The notes: a model not told the origin generated them from the letters alone. Shown: positions 38,234-50,325, counted from the stretch's first letter. The stretch: DNA of 64,000 nt from Gemmatimonadota bacterium (GCA_028287235.1 JAQBQB010000020.1:271738-335737), one strand, 5' to 3'. A program made the numbers and translations.

Positions 38234-38311
38234 TGTCATCCTGAGGGAGCATCGCGACCGAAGGATCGGCCCGCTCGCAGCGCGATCCTTCGCTGCGCTC
38301 AGGATGACATC
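38232..38311. repeat. intergenic inverted repeat of the CATCCTGAG...CTCAGGATG type, copy 1
   Basis: Outer arms GATGTCATCCT (38232-38242) and AGGATGACATC (38301-38311) are perfect. Inner arms CGAAGGATCG (38259-38268) and CGATCCTTCG (38283-38292) are also perfect. The element fills the whole gap between the fusion gene stop and the GTG of the next symporter. Related to the copy at 43636-43720. Confidence 0.8.
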
Positions 38312-39847
38312 GTGAGAGGCCTGAACGGCCTCGATTTCGTCGTCATCGTTGCATATCTGGTCGGCATCACGGCGCTCGGCATGTGGGTGGGCCGGCGCCA
38401 GCGCGACGCCAAGGATTATTTCGTCGCCGATCGCGAGATCCCGTGGTGGGCAGTCATGTTCTCGATCGTCGCGAGCGAGACGAGCGCGCTGACGTTCATC
38501 AGCATTCCAGGGCTCGCCTACATCGGGAACCTCGGCTTCCTGGAGATCGCGGCGGGATACCTGCTGGGACGTATCGCGCTCGCGTTCACGCTGCTCCCCA
38601 AGTACTACGAGGGAAACCTCGTCACCGCCTACGCGCTGCTCGAGAAGCGGTTCGGCCTCGCCACACGGCGCTTCACGTCGATCGTGTTCATGGCCACGCG
38701 CGGCATGGCGGACTCGGTGCGCGTGTTCGCGACGGCGGTGCCGATCGCGTTGATCATCGGTCCGCTGCTGCCGAAGGCAGCGGTCATGCCCGTCGCCGTC
38801 TTGGTGCTCGGAACGCTCACCGTGCTGTACACCATCAAGGGCGGCATGCGCGCGGTGATCTGGACGGAGATCGTGCAGGCCTCCGTGTATCTCATCGGCG
38901 GGCTCTCAGCGCTGCTGATCGCGGTCCATCTCACGCCGGGCGGGTGGGGCACGATCATTCCCGCGGCCTCGGCGGCGGGAAAACTGAAAGTCATCAGCTG
39001 GTACACGGGCTTCGATCAGCCGCATACCATCTACGCCGGGTTGATCGGCGGCGCGTTTCTTTCCATGGCCTCGCACGGCGCCGACCAGCTGATCGTGCAA
39101 CGCCTCATGTCCGCGCGCTCGCTCAAGGGCGCGCAGGCGGCGGTGATCGGCAGTGGCATCGCGGTGATCATCCAGTTCACGCTCTTTCTGATGCTCGGCA
39201 TTACGCTCTGGGCGTTCTACGGCGGCCAGCAGTTCCCCATTCCCGACTCGATCTTCCCCACGTTCATCGTCGACCACATGCCGCACGGCCTCGTGGGGTT
39301 GCTGCTCGCCGCGGTGCTCGCGGCCACGATGAGCACGCACTCCGGCGCGATCAACTCGCTGGCGGCGGCGTCGACGCACGACATCTATCTGCCGCTCACC
39401 GGGCGCTCGCCCGACGATCCGAAAACGCTGAAGATCGGACGCATCTTCGCGCTGATCTGGGGCATCGCGCTCACCGGGGGCGCCCTGCTCTTTCCGCAGA
39501 ACGCCAAGACTCCCGTGGTCGTGGTGGCGCTCTCGATCGCGTCGTTTACCTACGGGGCCCTGCTCGGCGGCTTCTTCCTCGCTATTTTCTGGCGACGGGC
39601 CATTCAGCGCGACGCGATCCTCGGCATGTCGGTCGGCATTCTGGTCATGAGTCTCATCGTCTTCGCCAAGCAGATCAGTGCCGCCGTTCCGGCGCTGGCC
39701 GGCGCGCTGCAGCCGGTGTCGACGATCGCATACCCCTGGTACGTCTTGATCGGGACGACCATCACTCTCTCCGTGGGCATTCTCTCCTCGCTGACGCACG
39801 GCGCTCCACCCGTTCCAGCCGAGCCGGCGCGAGTTGCAACGACATGA
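38312..39847 (+). CDS. sodium:solute symporter (SSS family), second copy
   Basis: 511 aa, about 13 hydrophobic segments. It opens with GLDFVVIVAYLVGITALGMWVGRRQ, DYFVADREIPWWAVM and has LAAVLAATMSTHSGAINSLAA in the sodium-site helix. GTG start at 38312 directly abuts the inverted repeat. Its stop overlaps the kinase ATG by ATGA, so the symporter and the sugar kinase are made together, which suggests an amino-sugar substrate. It differs from the first symporter at 33982 in length and sequence and is not a recent duplicate. Confidence 0.85.
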   Translation: MRGLNGLDFVVIVAYLVGITALGMWVGRRQRDAKDYFVADREIPWWAVMFSIVASETSALTFISIPGLAYIGNLGFLEIAAGYLLGRIALAFTLLPKYYEGNLVTAYALLEKRFGLATRRFTSIVFMATRGMADSVRVFATAVPIALIIGPLLPKAAVMPVAVLVLGTLTVLYTIKGGMRAVIWTEIVQASVYLIGGLSALLIAVHLTPGGWGTIIPAASAAGKLKVISWYTGFDQPHTIYAGLIGGAFLSMASHGADQLIVQRLMSARSLKGAQAAVIGSGIAVIIQFTLFLMLGITLWAFYGGQQFPIPDSIFPTFIVDHMPHGLVGLLLAAVLAATMSTHSGAINSLAAASTHDIYLPLTGRSPDDPKTLKIGRIFALIWGIALTGGALLFPQNAKTPVVVVALSIASFTYGALLGGFFLAIFWRRAIQRDAILGMSVGILVMSLIVFAKQISAAVPALAGALQPVSTIAYPWYVLIGTTITLSVGILSSLTHGAPPVPAEPARVATT

Positions 39848-40776
39848 CTTTCATCGTAATTGGAATCGACGGCGGCGGATCGAAGACGCACGCCATGGTC
39901 GCCGACGAACAGGGCCGCACGATCGCCGAAACGGTCGGACCGGGCAGCGCCGTGCGTCCCGGCCAGGCCGAGCATTCGGCGAACGTCATCTCCGACGTCG
40001 TGCGCGACGCGCTGGCGTCGTGCGAGATGACCCACGTGACGCCGCGCGCCCTGTGCGTGGGTGTCGCCGGCGCGGGGCGCGAGACGGAGCGCCAGGAGCT
40101 CTGGCAGGCCCTCGTGAGCCGCGATCTCGCCTCGGAGCTCGTGATCCACTCCGACTTCAGCATCGCGCTCGACGACGCCTTTGGCGACGGCCCGGGCGTA
40201 TTGCTGATCGCCGGCACCGGATCGGTCGCCTTTGGGCGCAGTCCGGCCGGCGCGACGTCGCGCTGCGGCGGCTGGGGCCCTGTTGCGGGCGATGAGGGCA
40301 GCGGCGCCTGGATCGGCCGCCGAGCCCTGTCGGTGGTGACTGCGGCGTCGGATGGCCGCGAGCCCGAGACGGCGCTCACCGGCGCCATCCTCACCGCGGC
40401 TGAAGTCAACGAGACGGCCGACCTCATCGCGTGGGCCGCGAATGCCACGCCGGGTCAGCTCGCGACGCTCGCTCCGATCGTCCTGAGCGTTGCCGACACC
40501 GGAGATCTCCGCGCGAATGCGCTCGTCAGTCTCGCGGTCGAGGAGCTGGTGCTCCACATCCGTGCGCTGGCCCGCCAGCTGTTCGGCGACGAGCGTGCGG
40601 CGCTCAACGTGGCACTCTCCGGCGGCATCCTGTCGCGCGGCACGACGCTGCGGAAGCGGCTCGAGCACCGGCTCAAGTCGGCGGTGCCGGGGGCGCAGAT
40701 CCGCACCGAGCCCGTGATCGCGGCACGCGGCGCGGTGCGCGCGGCGCTGCGCATCGTAGGCGAGGCAATGGTGTAA
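39844..40776 (+). CDS. BadF/BadG/BcrA/BcrD-type ATPase, probable amino-sugar kinase
   Basis: 310 aa with the ASKHA fold: phosphate-1 motif GIDGGGSKTHAMVAD at the start, phosphate-2 around LLIAGTGSVAFGR (near 123) and the adenosine motif in NVALSGGILSRG (near 260). WGPVAGDEGSGAWIGRRAL is the pattern seen in GlcNAc kinases of this family, and in Clostridium the related MurK phosphorylates MurNAc and GlcNAc. Co-translation with a symporter and nearness to NagB::PIG-L support an amino-sugar kinase rather than a benzoyl-CoA reductase activator. Confidence 0.82.
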   Translation: MTFIVIGIDGGGSKTHAMVADEQGRTIAETVGPGSAVRPGQAEHSANVISDVVRDALASCEMTHVTPRALCVGVAGAGRETERQELWQALVSRDLASELVIHSDFSIALDDAFGDGPGVLLIAGTGSVAFGRSPAGATSRCGGWGPVAGDEGSGAWIGRRALSVVTAASDGREPETALTGAILTAAEVNETADLIAWAANATPGQLATLAPIVLSVADTGDLRANALVSLAVEELVLHIRALARQLFGDERAALNVALSGGILSRGTTLRKRLEHRLKSAVPGAQIRTEPVIAARGAVRAALRIVGEAMV

Positions 40777-40792
40777 CTGCACCAACGCGGAC

Positions 40793-40848
40793 AAAAAAAG
40801 ACAAGCGCGGACGTCGGCGAGAATATCTCTCCCAACGTCCGCGCTTGT
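40793..40848 (-). terminator. intrinsic terminator of the molybdenum oxidoreductase operon
   Basis: A 14-bp perfect stem (ACAAGCGCGGACGT at 40801-40814 with ACGTCCGCGCTTGT at 40835-40848) has a 20-base loop. On the minus strand it is followed by C and seven T (40793-40799). It lies between two convergent genes; the plus side lacks a T-tract. Confidence 0.82.
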
Positions 40849-40872
40849 CGTAGTTGTGCCCGCGTTAGTGTC

Positions 40873-43110
40873 TCAAACCCATTTCAAATCGGTCTTCGAC
40901 AGCGGCAGCGATCTGACACGTTTGCCCGTTGCCTGGAAGATCGCGCTGCACAGCGCCGGTACGACCGGCGGAAGTGCGGGCTCGCCAAGGCCCGTTGGCG
41001 GAAACTCCGTGACGTGGAAATGGACGTCGATCGGCGGAGCTTCGCGCATGCGCAGCAACGGGAACGTGTTGAAGTTGCTCTGCACCGCGCGGCCCTTCTC
41101 GATCGTGATCTCCTGACCCAGCGCCTCGGCGATACCGTCGAGCGCCGCACCCTGCGCCTGGTTCTCGGCGTTGCTCGGGTTGATGATCTGGCTGCCGATG
41201 TCGCCCACCACCCACACCTTGTCGACCTTCAGGTCGCCGTCCTTGCTCACCGTGGCCTGCACGACCTCGGCAAAGTAACCGCGATGGCTGAAGTGGAAGG
41301 CAATGCCCCGGCCCGTCCCCTTCGGGAGCGTGACCCTGCCCCAATTCGCCCGCTCGGCCACCAGTTGCAGCACGGCGCGCATGCGCGCCGCGTCGAGCGA
41401 GCCGCCCTGCTGTGGCGCACCGGCTGCCGGCGCGGGTGCTGGCTGCAGGTTCGCGAGCAGATCCATCCGGAATTGATACGGATCCTTCCCCGCCGCATTC
41501 GCCAGCTCGTCGATGAACGACTGCGTGACGAACGCGATCGCGTTGCTGCCAGGCGCGCGCAGGAACCCGGTGGGAATTCCGAATGGAATCAGCGAATAGC
41601 CGGCGGAAAAATTCGGGATGAAGCGCGCCGGAAACTCGGTGCCCGACAGATTCGCGCTCGGTGCGAACTGTTCGCCGTCGATGCTGAACGACACGAAGTG
41701 GTTCTTCCACGCGACGAGCTTGCCCGACGCGTCCACGCCACCCTTGAGATAGTGGAAGCCCGCGGGACGATAGAAGTCGTGCTGAATGTCGTCCTCGCGC
41801 GTCCACAGCATCTTCACGGGGACGCCGGCCTGCTTGGCGATCGCCGCCGCCTCGACCATGTAGTCGTTGTTCAAGCGCCGGCCGAAGCCGCCACCCACGC
41901 GCGTCATGTGCACCGTGATGTCGGTCTCGGGAATTCCGAGCGTTTTCGCGACGAGCGCGCGTCCACCGGCCGGCGACTGCGACGGCACCCACATCTCGAG
42001 CTTGCCGTCCTTGAAATGCGCCGTGGTGTTCTGCGGCTCCAGCGGAGCGTGCGCGATGAACGGGTAGTAGTACGCCGCTTCGACGGTCTTCGCCGCACCA
42101 GCAAGCGCCGCGTCGACGTCGCCGTCATTGCGCAGATTCTTCGCCGGCGCGCCCTTCGAGAGCTCGGCGGCCTTGGCGGCGAAGCCGGCGCTGCTCTGCG
42201 TCGCGGTCGCGCCTTCGTCCCACACGACCTTGAGCTTGGTGCGCGCGTTCTTGGCGAGCCACCAGTTGTCTGCGACGATTGCCACGCCGCCGAGCAGGCC
42301 GGCGAGCTGCGTTCCTCCTGGCGCAACGACGAACGCCTGCTTTACACCCGGCTGCGCCTTGATCTCGTCCAGGTTCGCGCTCACGACCTTGCCGCCGAAT
42401 ACGGGACACTTCTCGTACACGGCGTACATCATCCCAGGAACGGTGACGTCGATGCCGTAGAGCGGCTTGCCCGTCACGATGGCGTGATTATCGACGCCCG
42501 ACACGCGCGTGCCGATGATCTTGAAATCTTTCGGATCCTTGAGCTTCACCGCGTCGAGCGCCGGCGGCGTGACCGTCGCGGCCTTGGCGGCCAGCTCGCC
42601 GTACGTGAGCTTGCGGTTGCTCGCCTTGTGCGTGACGACGCCGGCGGAAGTCTCGCACTCGGACTCGCCGACGTTCCAGGTCTGCGCGGCCGCGGTCACG
42701 AGCATCGCGCGACCCGCCGCACCGACGCGCCGCATCGGCAGCCAGTTCGTCGGCGTCGCCGTGCTGCCGCCCGCCGACTGTCCCTGGAACTTTGTGGTGT
42801 CGAGCGGCGCCTGTTCGATGCGCACATTCTTCCATTCGACGTCCAGCTCGTCGGCGATGATCATCGGCAGCATCGTCTTCACGCCCTGCCCGATCTCCGG
42901 GTTCTTGGCGATGATCGTGACGATGCCGTCGGGCGTGATGCGGATGAACGCGTTCGGCGCGAAATCAGCCGCACCCGTTCCAGCCGTCGCGGCGAACGCG
43001 TCGGTCGCGCCGCCGAAGAAGTCGAGATAGCTGCCGAGCATGATGCCGCCGCCGGCAATCGCGGAAACGCGAAGGAAGGAACGGCGGTCGACGCGCGTCG
43101 TGGTGTCCAT
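40873..43110 (-). CDS. molybdopterin-binding large subunit of a xanthine dehydrogenase-family oxidoreductase (IorB-like), Tat-exported
   Basis: 745 aa. The N-terminus [19 protein letters not shown] is a twin-arginine signal, so the enzyme is probably periplasmic. It contains the molybdopterin-binding segments of the family ([31 protein letters not shown] and the C-terminal GLGEPALPP with the base glutamate). The build matches isoquinoline 1-oxidoreductase beta and membrane-linked aldehyde dehydrogenases rather than cytosolic xanthine dehydrogenase. It pairs with the small Fe-S subunit 11 bases upstream. Substrate unknown; FAD subunit and XdhC maturation factor are not present here. Confidence 0.88.
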   Translation of the reverse strand: MDTTTRVDRRSFLRVSAIAGGGIMLGSYLDFFGGATDAFAATAGTGAADFAPNAFIRITPDGIVTIIAKNPEIGQGVKTMLPMIIADELDVEWKNVRIEQAPLDTTKFQGQSAGGSTATPTNWLPMRRVGAAGRAMLVTAAAQTWNVGESECETSAGVVTHKASNRKLTYGELAAKAATVTPPALDAVKLKDPKDFKIIGTRVSGVDNHAIVTGKPLYGIDVTVPGMMYAVYEKCPVFGGKVVSANLDEIKAQPGVKQAFVVAPGGTQLAGLLGGVAIVADNWWLAKNARTKLKVVWDEGATATQSSAGFAAKAAELSKGAPAKNLRNDGDVDAALAGAAKTVEAAYYYPFIAHAPLEPQNTTAHFKDGKLEMWVPSQSPAGGRALVAKTLGIPETDITVHMTRVGGGFGRRLNNDYMVEAAAIAKQAGVPVKMLWTREDDIQHDFYRPAGFHYLKGGVDASGKLVAWKNHFVSFSIDGEQFAPSANLSGTEFPARFIPNFSAGYSLIPFGIPTGFLRAPGSNAIAFVTQSFIDELANAAGKDPYQFRMDLLANLQPAPAPAAGAPQQGGSLDAARMRAVLQLVAERANWGRVTLPKGTGRGIAFHFSHRGYFAEVVQATVSKDGDLKVDKVWVVGDIGSQIINPSNAENQAQGAALDGIAEALGQEITIEKGRAVQSNFNTFPLLRMREAPPIDVHFHVTEFPPTGLGEPALPPVVPALCSAIFQATGKRVRSLPLSKTDLKWV

Positions 43111-43121
43111 GTGGCGCCTCC

Positions 43122-43613
43122 TTACTGGTTGGATTCGCCTGAGCGCGTTCCGACAGCCGCCGGCATCGCCGCCGCTCTGTGGATCGCCTGACGGATGCGC
43201 AGGTACGTTGCGCAGCGGCAAATATTCCCGTTCATCGCGGCGTCGATGTCGACGTCGGTCGGATTCGGAGTCTTGGCGAGCAGCGACGCCGCGGCCATGA
43301 GCTGTCCGGCCTGACAGTAGCCGCACTGCGGTACATCGAGCTCTTCCCACGCGCGCTGGAGCGCATGCGTGCCGTCGGGCGACAATCCTTCGATCGTCGA
43401 CACCTCCGTGCCCGCCACGGTCGACGCCTTCCGCGTGCACGACTTGGTCGCGACACCGTTCACGTGAACCGTACAGGCCCCGCACTGCGCGATGCCGCAC
43501 CCGAACTTGGTGCCTTTCATGTCGAGCACGTCCCGCAGAACCCACAGCAGGGGCATGTCGGCTGGAACGTCCACCGTGGTGGATTTTCCGTTGACCTTGA
43601 ACGAGATCGCCAT
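43122..43613 (-). CDS. [2Fe-2S] small subunit of the molybdenum oxidoreductase (IorA-like)
   Basis: 163 aa carrying two [2Fe-2S] clusters: the plant-ferredoxin-type site [17 protein letters not shown] with the fourth cysteine in SCTRKAS, and the second in QCGYCQAGQ and NICRCATY. Passes electrons from the molybdenum centre of the adjacent large subunit. No signal peptide is needed if it is carried out by its Tat-bearing partner. Confidence 0.92.
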   Translation of the reverse strand: MAISFKVNGKSTTVDVPADMPLLWVLRDVLDMKGTKFGCGIAQCGACTVHVNGVATKSCTRKASTVAGTEVSTIEGLSPDGTHALQRAWEELDVPQCGYCQAGQLMAAASLLAKTPNPTDVDIDAAMNGNICRCATYLRIRQAIHRAAAMPAAVGTRSGESNQ

Positions 43614-43635
43614 GGACTCACCTTCCTTGATTGGG

Positions 43636-43720
43636 CATTCTGAGCGAAGCGAAGGATCGCTCTCCCCACCGGATCATCCTCGGCATCGAGGGATCCTTCG
43701 TCGCTACGCTCCTCAGGATG
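43636..43720. repeat. intergenic inverted repeat of the CATCCTGAG...CTCAGGATG type, copy 2
   Basis: Left arm CATTCTGAGCGAAGCGAAGG begins at 43636; right arm ends CTCAGGATG at 43720, with GGATCCTTCG at 43691-43700 matching the left CGAAGGATC. The arms are imperfect. It lies between the Fe-S subunit gene and the symporter gene, and its right arm supplies the symporter stop codon (43713-43715). Confidence 0.75.
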
Positions 43721-45083
43721 ACGCCGTTGTCGTTGCTGGTGGTACGCGCAGCGGCTCGCCCGCGATCGCGTCGAGTACAGGTGTCGCCGGCTTGTCGAAG
43801 TCTCCTTCCCACCGCGCCATGACCACCGTCGCGAGGCAATTGCCCACGACGTTGAGCGACGTGCGCGCCATATCCATCAGTGCGTCCACACCTAGAATGA
43901 CTGCTACGGCCTGCAAAGGCAAACCGAACTGGGCCAGCGCGCCCGAGAGAATGACGAGCGACGCCCGTGGCACCGCGGCGACGCCTTTGCTCGTGAGCAT
44001 CAGCGTCAACATCATCACGAGCTGGGTGGACAACGGCATGTCGATGCCCGCGGCTTGCGCGGCAAAGACCGACGCCAGCGCGAGGTACAGCGTGCTGCCG
44101 TCCAGATTGAATGAATAGCCCGTGGGAAGTACAAATGCGACGATCCGGCGCGGAACGCCGAGCTGTTCCATTCGCTCCATCGCGAGCGGCAGCGCCGCTT
44201 CGGACGACGCCGTGGTGAAGGCGATCAACCAGGGCTCCTTCACCGCGCGGATGAACCGCTTGAGCGGCACGCGGAACAGGAGGGCGATGGGAATGAACAC
44301 GCAGACCACGAATACGATCAGCGCGCCGTACAGCGTGCCGACGAGAATGCCCAGATTCCTGAGGATGCCGAGGCCTCCCTTCGACACCGTCACGGCGATA
44401 GCCGCTCCGATTCCGATCGGCGCATAGTTCATCACGATCGCGACGAACTTGAACATCACTTCCGACAGGCTCTCGCACGCCGACAGCATGAACGTCTTGC
44501 TCGGTCCCTTCACCTTGGACAGAGCCACGGCGAAGATGATCGCGAAGAAGACGATCTGCAGCACTTCGTTCTTGGCCGCCGCCTCGAAGAAGCTCTGCGG
44601 CACGGTGTGCTCGATGACCCCGCTCAACGTGGTGTGCGTGGTCGCGTACTCGGCCCCTTCCTTGGCCGAAGCGGCGCCCAGATCGACGCCTTTACCGGGC
44701 TTGACGATGTTCACCGCGAGCAAGCCCACGGCGAGCGCCAACGTAGTGACGACCTCGAAATAGAGGATCGACCGGAACGCCAGCCGGCCGACGCGCTTCA
44801 TGTCGTCGCCATGGCCGGCGATGCCCACGACGAGCGTGGCGAACAACAGCGGGACGATCAACGACTTGATCATCCGCAAGAACACGTTCGACAGGACGTT
44901 GAGGTCGGTCGCTGCCCACCCACCGTGCACTTCGCGCGCGCCTTCGGGGAACGCCCACCCCACGAGGATCCCGATGACCATCGAGATCACGATCCACTGC
45001 GACAGCGTGATCCGGCGGACGAACGACTTTGGCGACCCGTTGGAGCTCCCGACGGCGGGAGCGGAAGCCTGACTACTCTGCAT
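43713..45083 (-). CDS. dicarboxylate/amino acid:cation symporter (DAACS, GltP/DctA type)
   Basis: 456-aa membrane transporter for glutamate, aspartate or C4-dicarboxylates. The serine-rich hairpin motif reads TASSEAALP and the substrate/sodium helix reads YSFNLDGSTLYLALA; a GVAAVPRASLVIL segment and DALMDMARTSLNVVGN in TM8 complete the family signature. It is upstream of no enzyme that fixes the substrate. The stop codon lies in a repeat element. Confidence 0.9.
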   Translation of the reverse strand: MQSSQASAPAVGSSNGSPKSFVRRITLSQWIVISMVIGILVGWAFPEGAREVHGGWAATDLNVLSNVFLRMIKSLIVPLLFATLVVGIAGHGDDMKRVGRLAFRSILYFEVVTTLALAVGLLAVNIVKPGKGVDLGAASAKEGAEYATTHTTLSGVIEHTVPQSFFEAAAKNEVLQIVFFAIIFAVALSKVKGPSKTFMLSACESLSEVMFKFVAIVMNYAPIGIGAAIAVTVSKGGLGILRNLGILVGTLYGALIVFVVCVFIPIALLFRVPLKRFIRAVKEPWLIAFTTASSEAALPLAMERMEQLGVPRRIVAFVLPTGYSFNLDGSTLYLALASVFAAQAAGIDMPLSTQLVMMLTLMLTSKGVAAVPRASLVILSGALAQFGLPLQAVAVILGVDALMDMARTSLNVVGNCLATVVMARWEGDFDKPATPVLDAIAGEPLRVPPATTTASS

Positions 45084-45093
45084 TGCGAAGGTC

Positions 45094-46611
45094 CTACTGT
45101 TTCGATGGCTCCACGACGACGGGACCGGTTCCCCGTCGGAGCGTAGAATTGCGGTAGCCGTACGCGAAGTACAGCGCGAGACCGATCAAGAGCCACCAGC
45201 CGAACCGGACCCACGCCAGCGTCGGCAGCCCCCTCATGACGAATACGCACAACAGCGCGCCGGCGATGCCGACGACGTGAACGAACGGTACCCGGAACGG
45301 CCGCGGACGATCCGGGTCGGTGTACCGGAGAACGATCACACCGATGCATACGAGCGCAAAGGCGAACAGCGTCCCGATGTTGGTCAGATCGTACGTCTCG
45401 CCGGCGTCGCCGATCAGCGACCAGACGGCGACGATGACGCCGGTCAGCATCGTCGTCACGTACGGCACGCGCGACTTGCCGCTGACTTTCGCCGCCCAGC
45501 GCGGGAGCAGACCGTCGCGCGCCATGGCGTAGAAAATTCGCGGCTGGCCGTACTGAAACACGAGCAGCACCGCGGCCATGGAGAACACGGCGCCAAAGGC
45601 GACGATCTTGGCGATGCCGTTCATGCCCGTCGCCTTGAGCGCGTAGGCGAGCGGATCGGCCGCTTTGCCAAGATCCTGCGACGGCACCATGCCGGTGAGC
45701 ACGGCACCGATGACGATGTAGATGACCGTACAAATGGCAAGGCCGCCGAGAATGCCGATCGGCAGATTCCGCTGCGGATTCTTCGTCTCTTCCGCGGCCG
45801 TGGAGATCGCGTCGAAGCCGATGTAGGCAAAGAACACGATCGCGGCGCCCTGATGAATGCCCTTGAATCCGTTCGGCGCGAACGGATGATAGTTCGCCGT
45901 ATTGATGTGCTGCATCCCGACGAAGATGAAAATCGCGAGGACGATCAGCTTCACGGCGACCATGATGTTGTTCGCGCGGGCGCTCTCGCGCACACCGCGC
46001 AGCAGCAACCAGGTGATGAACATGACGATCGCGAACGCCGGCACATTGACCAGGATCGGCACGCCGAGTACGTGGGGCGCCGAGTCGAGCATGCCGTGGA
46101 TCTTCGGATCGGAGCTCAACAGCGCCGTCCGGTAGCCCGTGGTCAACCAGTCGGGGATGGGGATCCAATCACCGACGAGCGATTTGAAGTAGTCACCCCA
46201 CGAGATCGCGACCGCAACGTTCCCGACCGCGTACTCGAGAATCAGATCCCAGCCGATGATCCACGCGACCAGCTCGCCGAGCGTGGCGTACGTATACGCG
46301 TAGGCGCTGCCGGCCTGCGGAATCATCGACGCCAGCTCGGCGTAGCACAGACCCGCCAACGCACAGGCGGCACCGAGGAGGAGGAACGACAGCACTAGCG
46401 CCGGACCAGCCCCGACGCGGATCACCTCTCCGTTCGGCCCGATCTGGCCGGCCGCGGCCGACCCGATCGAACCGAAGATTCCGGCGCCGATCACCGCGCC
46501 AATGGCGAGCATGATCAGGTCGCCGGCGCCGAGGGCGCGCTTCAGACCGTTGGGATTTTCACCTTCGGCCAGGAGCGCGGCAATCGGCTTCCGCGAGAAG
46601 AAGGAAGACAT
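45094..46611 (-). CDS. APC-superfamily amino acid permease, CAT type
   Basis: 505 aa with about 12-14 hydrophobic segments. The first helix has the APC helix-break GAVIGAGIFGSIGSAAAGQIG, and the sequence has the CAT-family features RKPIAALLAEGE at the N-terminus and YIGFDAISTAAEETKNPQRN in TM6. Transports amino acids, probably cationic or broad range. Ten bases separate it from the dicarboxylate symporter gene. Confidence 0.9.
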   Translation of the reverse strand: MSSFFSRKPIAALLAEGENPNGLKRALGAGDLIMLAIGAVIGAGIFGSIGSAAAGQIGPNGEVIRVGAGPALVLSFLLLGAACALAGLCYAELASMIPQAGSAYAYTYATLGELVAWIIGWDLILEYAVGNVAVAISWGDYFKSLVGDWIPIPDWLTTGYRTALLSSDPKIHGMLDSAPHVLGVPILVNVPAFAIVMFITWLLLRGVRESARANNIMVAVKLIVLAIFIFVGMQHINTANYHPFAPNGFKGIHQGAAIVFFAYIGFDAISTAAEETKNPQRNLPIGILGGLAICTVIYIVIGAVLTGMVPSQDLGKAADPLAYALKATGMNGIAKIVAFGAVFSMAAVLLVFQYGQPRIFYAMARDGLLPRWAAKVSGKSRVPYVTTMLTGVIVAVWSLIGDAGETYDLTNIGTLFAFALVCIGVIVLRYTDPDRPRPFRVPFVHVVGIAGALLCVFVMRGLPTLAWVRFGWWLLIGLALYFAYGYRNSTLRRGTGPVVVEPSKQ

Positions 46612-46622
46612 TTAGAGAATTG

Positions 46623-49112
<2,490 letters not shown>

Positions 49113-49148
49113 CGGTTTGATGTCCTGGAGGCAGGGGGCAGGGATAGT

Positions 49149-49176
49149 AAAAAAGCCCATGTAGATCATCATGGGC
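49149..49176 (-). terminator. intrinsic terminator of the tonB/exb cluster
   Basis: Read on the minus strand, GCCCATG pairs with CATGGGC (49155-49161 and 49170-49176) around an eight-base loop and is followed by six T (49149-49154). It separates the TonB gene from hppA. Confidence 0.75.
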
Positions 49177-49274
49177 CCTGCACTTACGGAGGATCGGCGT
49201 GAAGATACGGACGGCGCGAACGGTTGGCTAGAGAGCGCCGACAAGTCGCCGATCAGACGTGTACACGCCGCCGG

Positions 49275-50171
49275 CTAGAAGTCGTAGATGATCTGCGCCT
49301 TCATGCGGATCGGCGTTCCATCGGGCTTCGTTCCGGGGCGGAACTTGAAGCTCTTGAGCACTTCCTCGAGACGTTTGTTGTAGCCGCCGTCGCGCGTCGG
49401 CGTGAACGTAAAATCCACCACCTTGCCCGACTCGTCGACGTCGTATTCCGCGATGAGATGGAAGCCGCGCACTTTGGACGGCATCGGCAGGGGCGGAATG
49501 AACAGCTCCGTAGGCGTCGGCGGAAAGTTGGCCTGCACACCCCCGCCCGTTCCCGGTCCGATCCCCGAGCCGCGGCCCGTGCCGATCCCCGATCCGACGC
49601 CACCGCCGGTCCCAGGCCCCGACCCCGCCGTGCCATCGCGGCCCGTGCCGCCCCCCGTCCCCGGTACGGGGGCGACGGCTTCCACCTTCGCCGCATCCGG
49701 CTTGGTCTCGGGTTTAACCGCCGGCGTGGGCTGCGGCGGCGGCGTGATCGCCTGCGGCGGAGGGATCACCGGTTGAGGGACGGGGACCACCACCGGCGGC
49801 GGAACGACAGGCGGCTGCACCGCCGGTTTGGGAGGCGGCGCGACCTGCACGTACGCCACTTTCTCCCGAACGCCGCCCGTCCCGCGATTACCGCCCCCAC
49901 CGCCGCCCGCCGGGCCGAGCCCTCCAGCGCCCTGCGCCTTCTCGATGACGATGCCTTCGTGCGTCGCCAGCGGGGTGATGAGCAAGACGAGCAGCAACAC
50001 GTGCAGGAGCAGCGACAGTAGCCACCAGCCGCGACGGTCCTCCCGCGCGACGGGCAAGCCCGTGGCGGGAAGCGGACGCCGTCGAGCGGCGGCCGGAGCG
50101 GAGGAACGGTTCGGCTCGTTTGGTGGGTTCATTCGGGCTGCCCGCGCGGCGGCAAGCGCGCTCGGAGTCAT
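49275..50171 (-). CDS. TonB-family protein with a glycine-rich linker
   Basis: 298 aa. An N-terminal anchor (LLSLLLHVLLLVLLITPLA, near 50-70), a long Pro-rich then Gly-rich linker (residues 80-215, with PPPVVVPVPQPVIPPP and repeated GTGGG units) and a C-terminal TonB domain ending RGFHLIAEYDVDESGKV...MKAQIIYDF. It should link the inner-membrane ExbB/ExbD motor to outer-membrane receptors. No receptor gene is in the window. ATG 50171 or 50132; TATAAC lies only 6 bases before the first. Confidence 0.82.
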   Translation of the reverse strand: MTPSALAAARAARMNPPNEPNRSSAPAAARRRPLPATGLPVAREDRRGWWLLSLLLHVLLLVLLITPLATHEGIVIEKAQGAGGLGPAGGGGGGNRGTGGVREKVAYVQVAPPPKPAVQPPVVPPPVVVPVPQPVIPPPQAITPPPQPTPAVKPETKPDAAKVEAVAPVPGTGGGTGRDGTAGSGPGTGGGVGSGIGTGRGSGIGPGTGGGVQANFPPTPTELFIPPLPMPSKVRGFHLIAEYDVDESGKVVDFTFTPTRDGGYNKRLEEVLKSFKFRPGTKPDGTPIRMKAQIIYDF

Positions 50172-50241
50172 GCAAAGTTATACGACCGAGTAGCGCAAAA
50201 GGGTTCGCATTCGCGCCGGCGAACCCGGCCACGCACGCAAG

Positions 50242-50274
50242 ACACCCCTCGAGCGCGACGCGCTCGAGGGGTGT
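50242..50274. other. 14-bp perfect hairpin between exbD and the second tonB
   Basis: ACACCCCTCGAGCG (50242-50255), a five-base loop and CGCTCGAGGGGTGT (50261-50274). No T-tract on either strand. Next to it, GTACGTCCGC occurs twice in tandem at 50306-50325, partly palindromic (50300-50315). It may be an mRNA processing or partial attenuation element dividing the tonB/exb transcript. Confidence 0.65.
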
Positions 50275-50325
50275 GGACCTGCCATTGTGCCGGCGAACCG
50301 CGGACGTACGTCCGCGTACGTCCGC

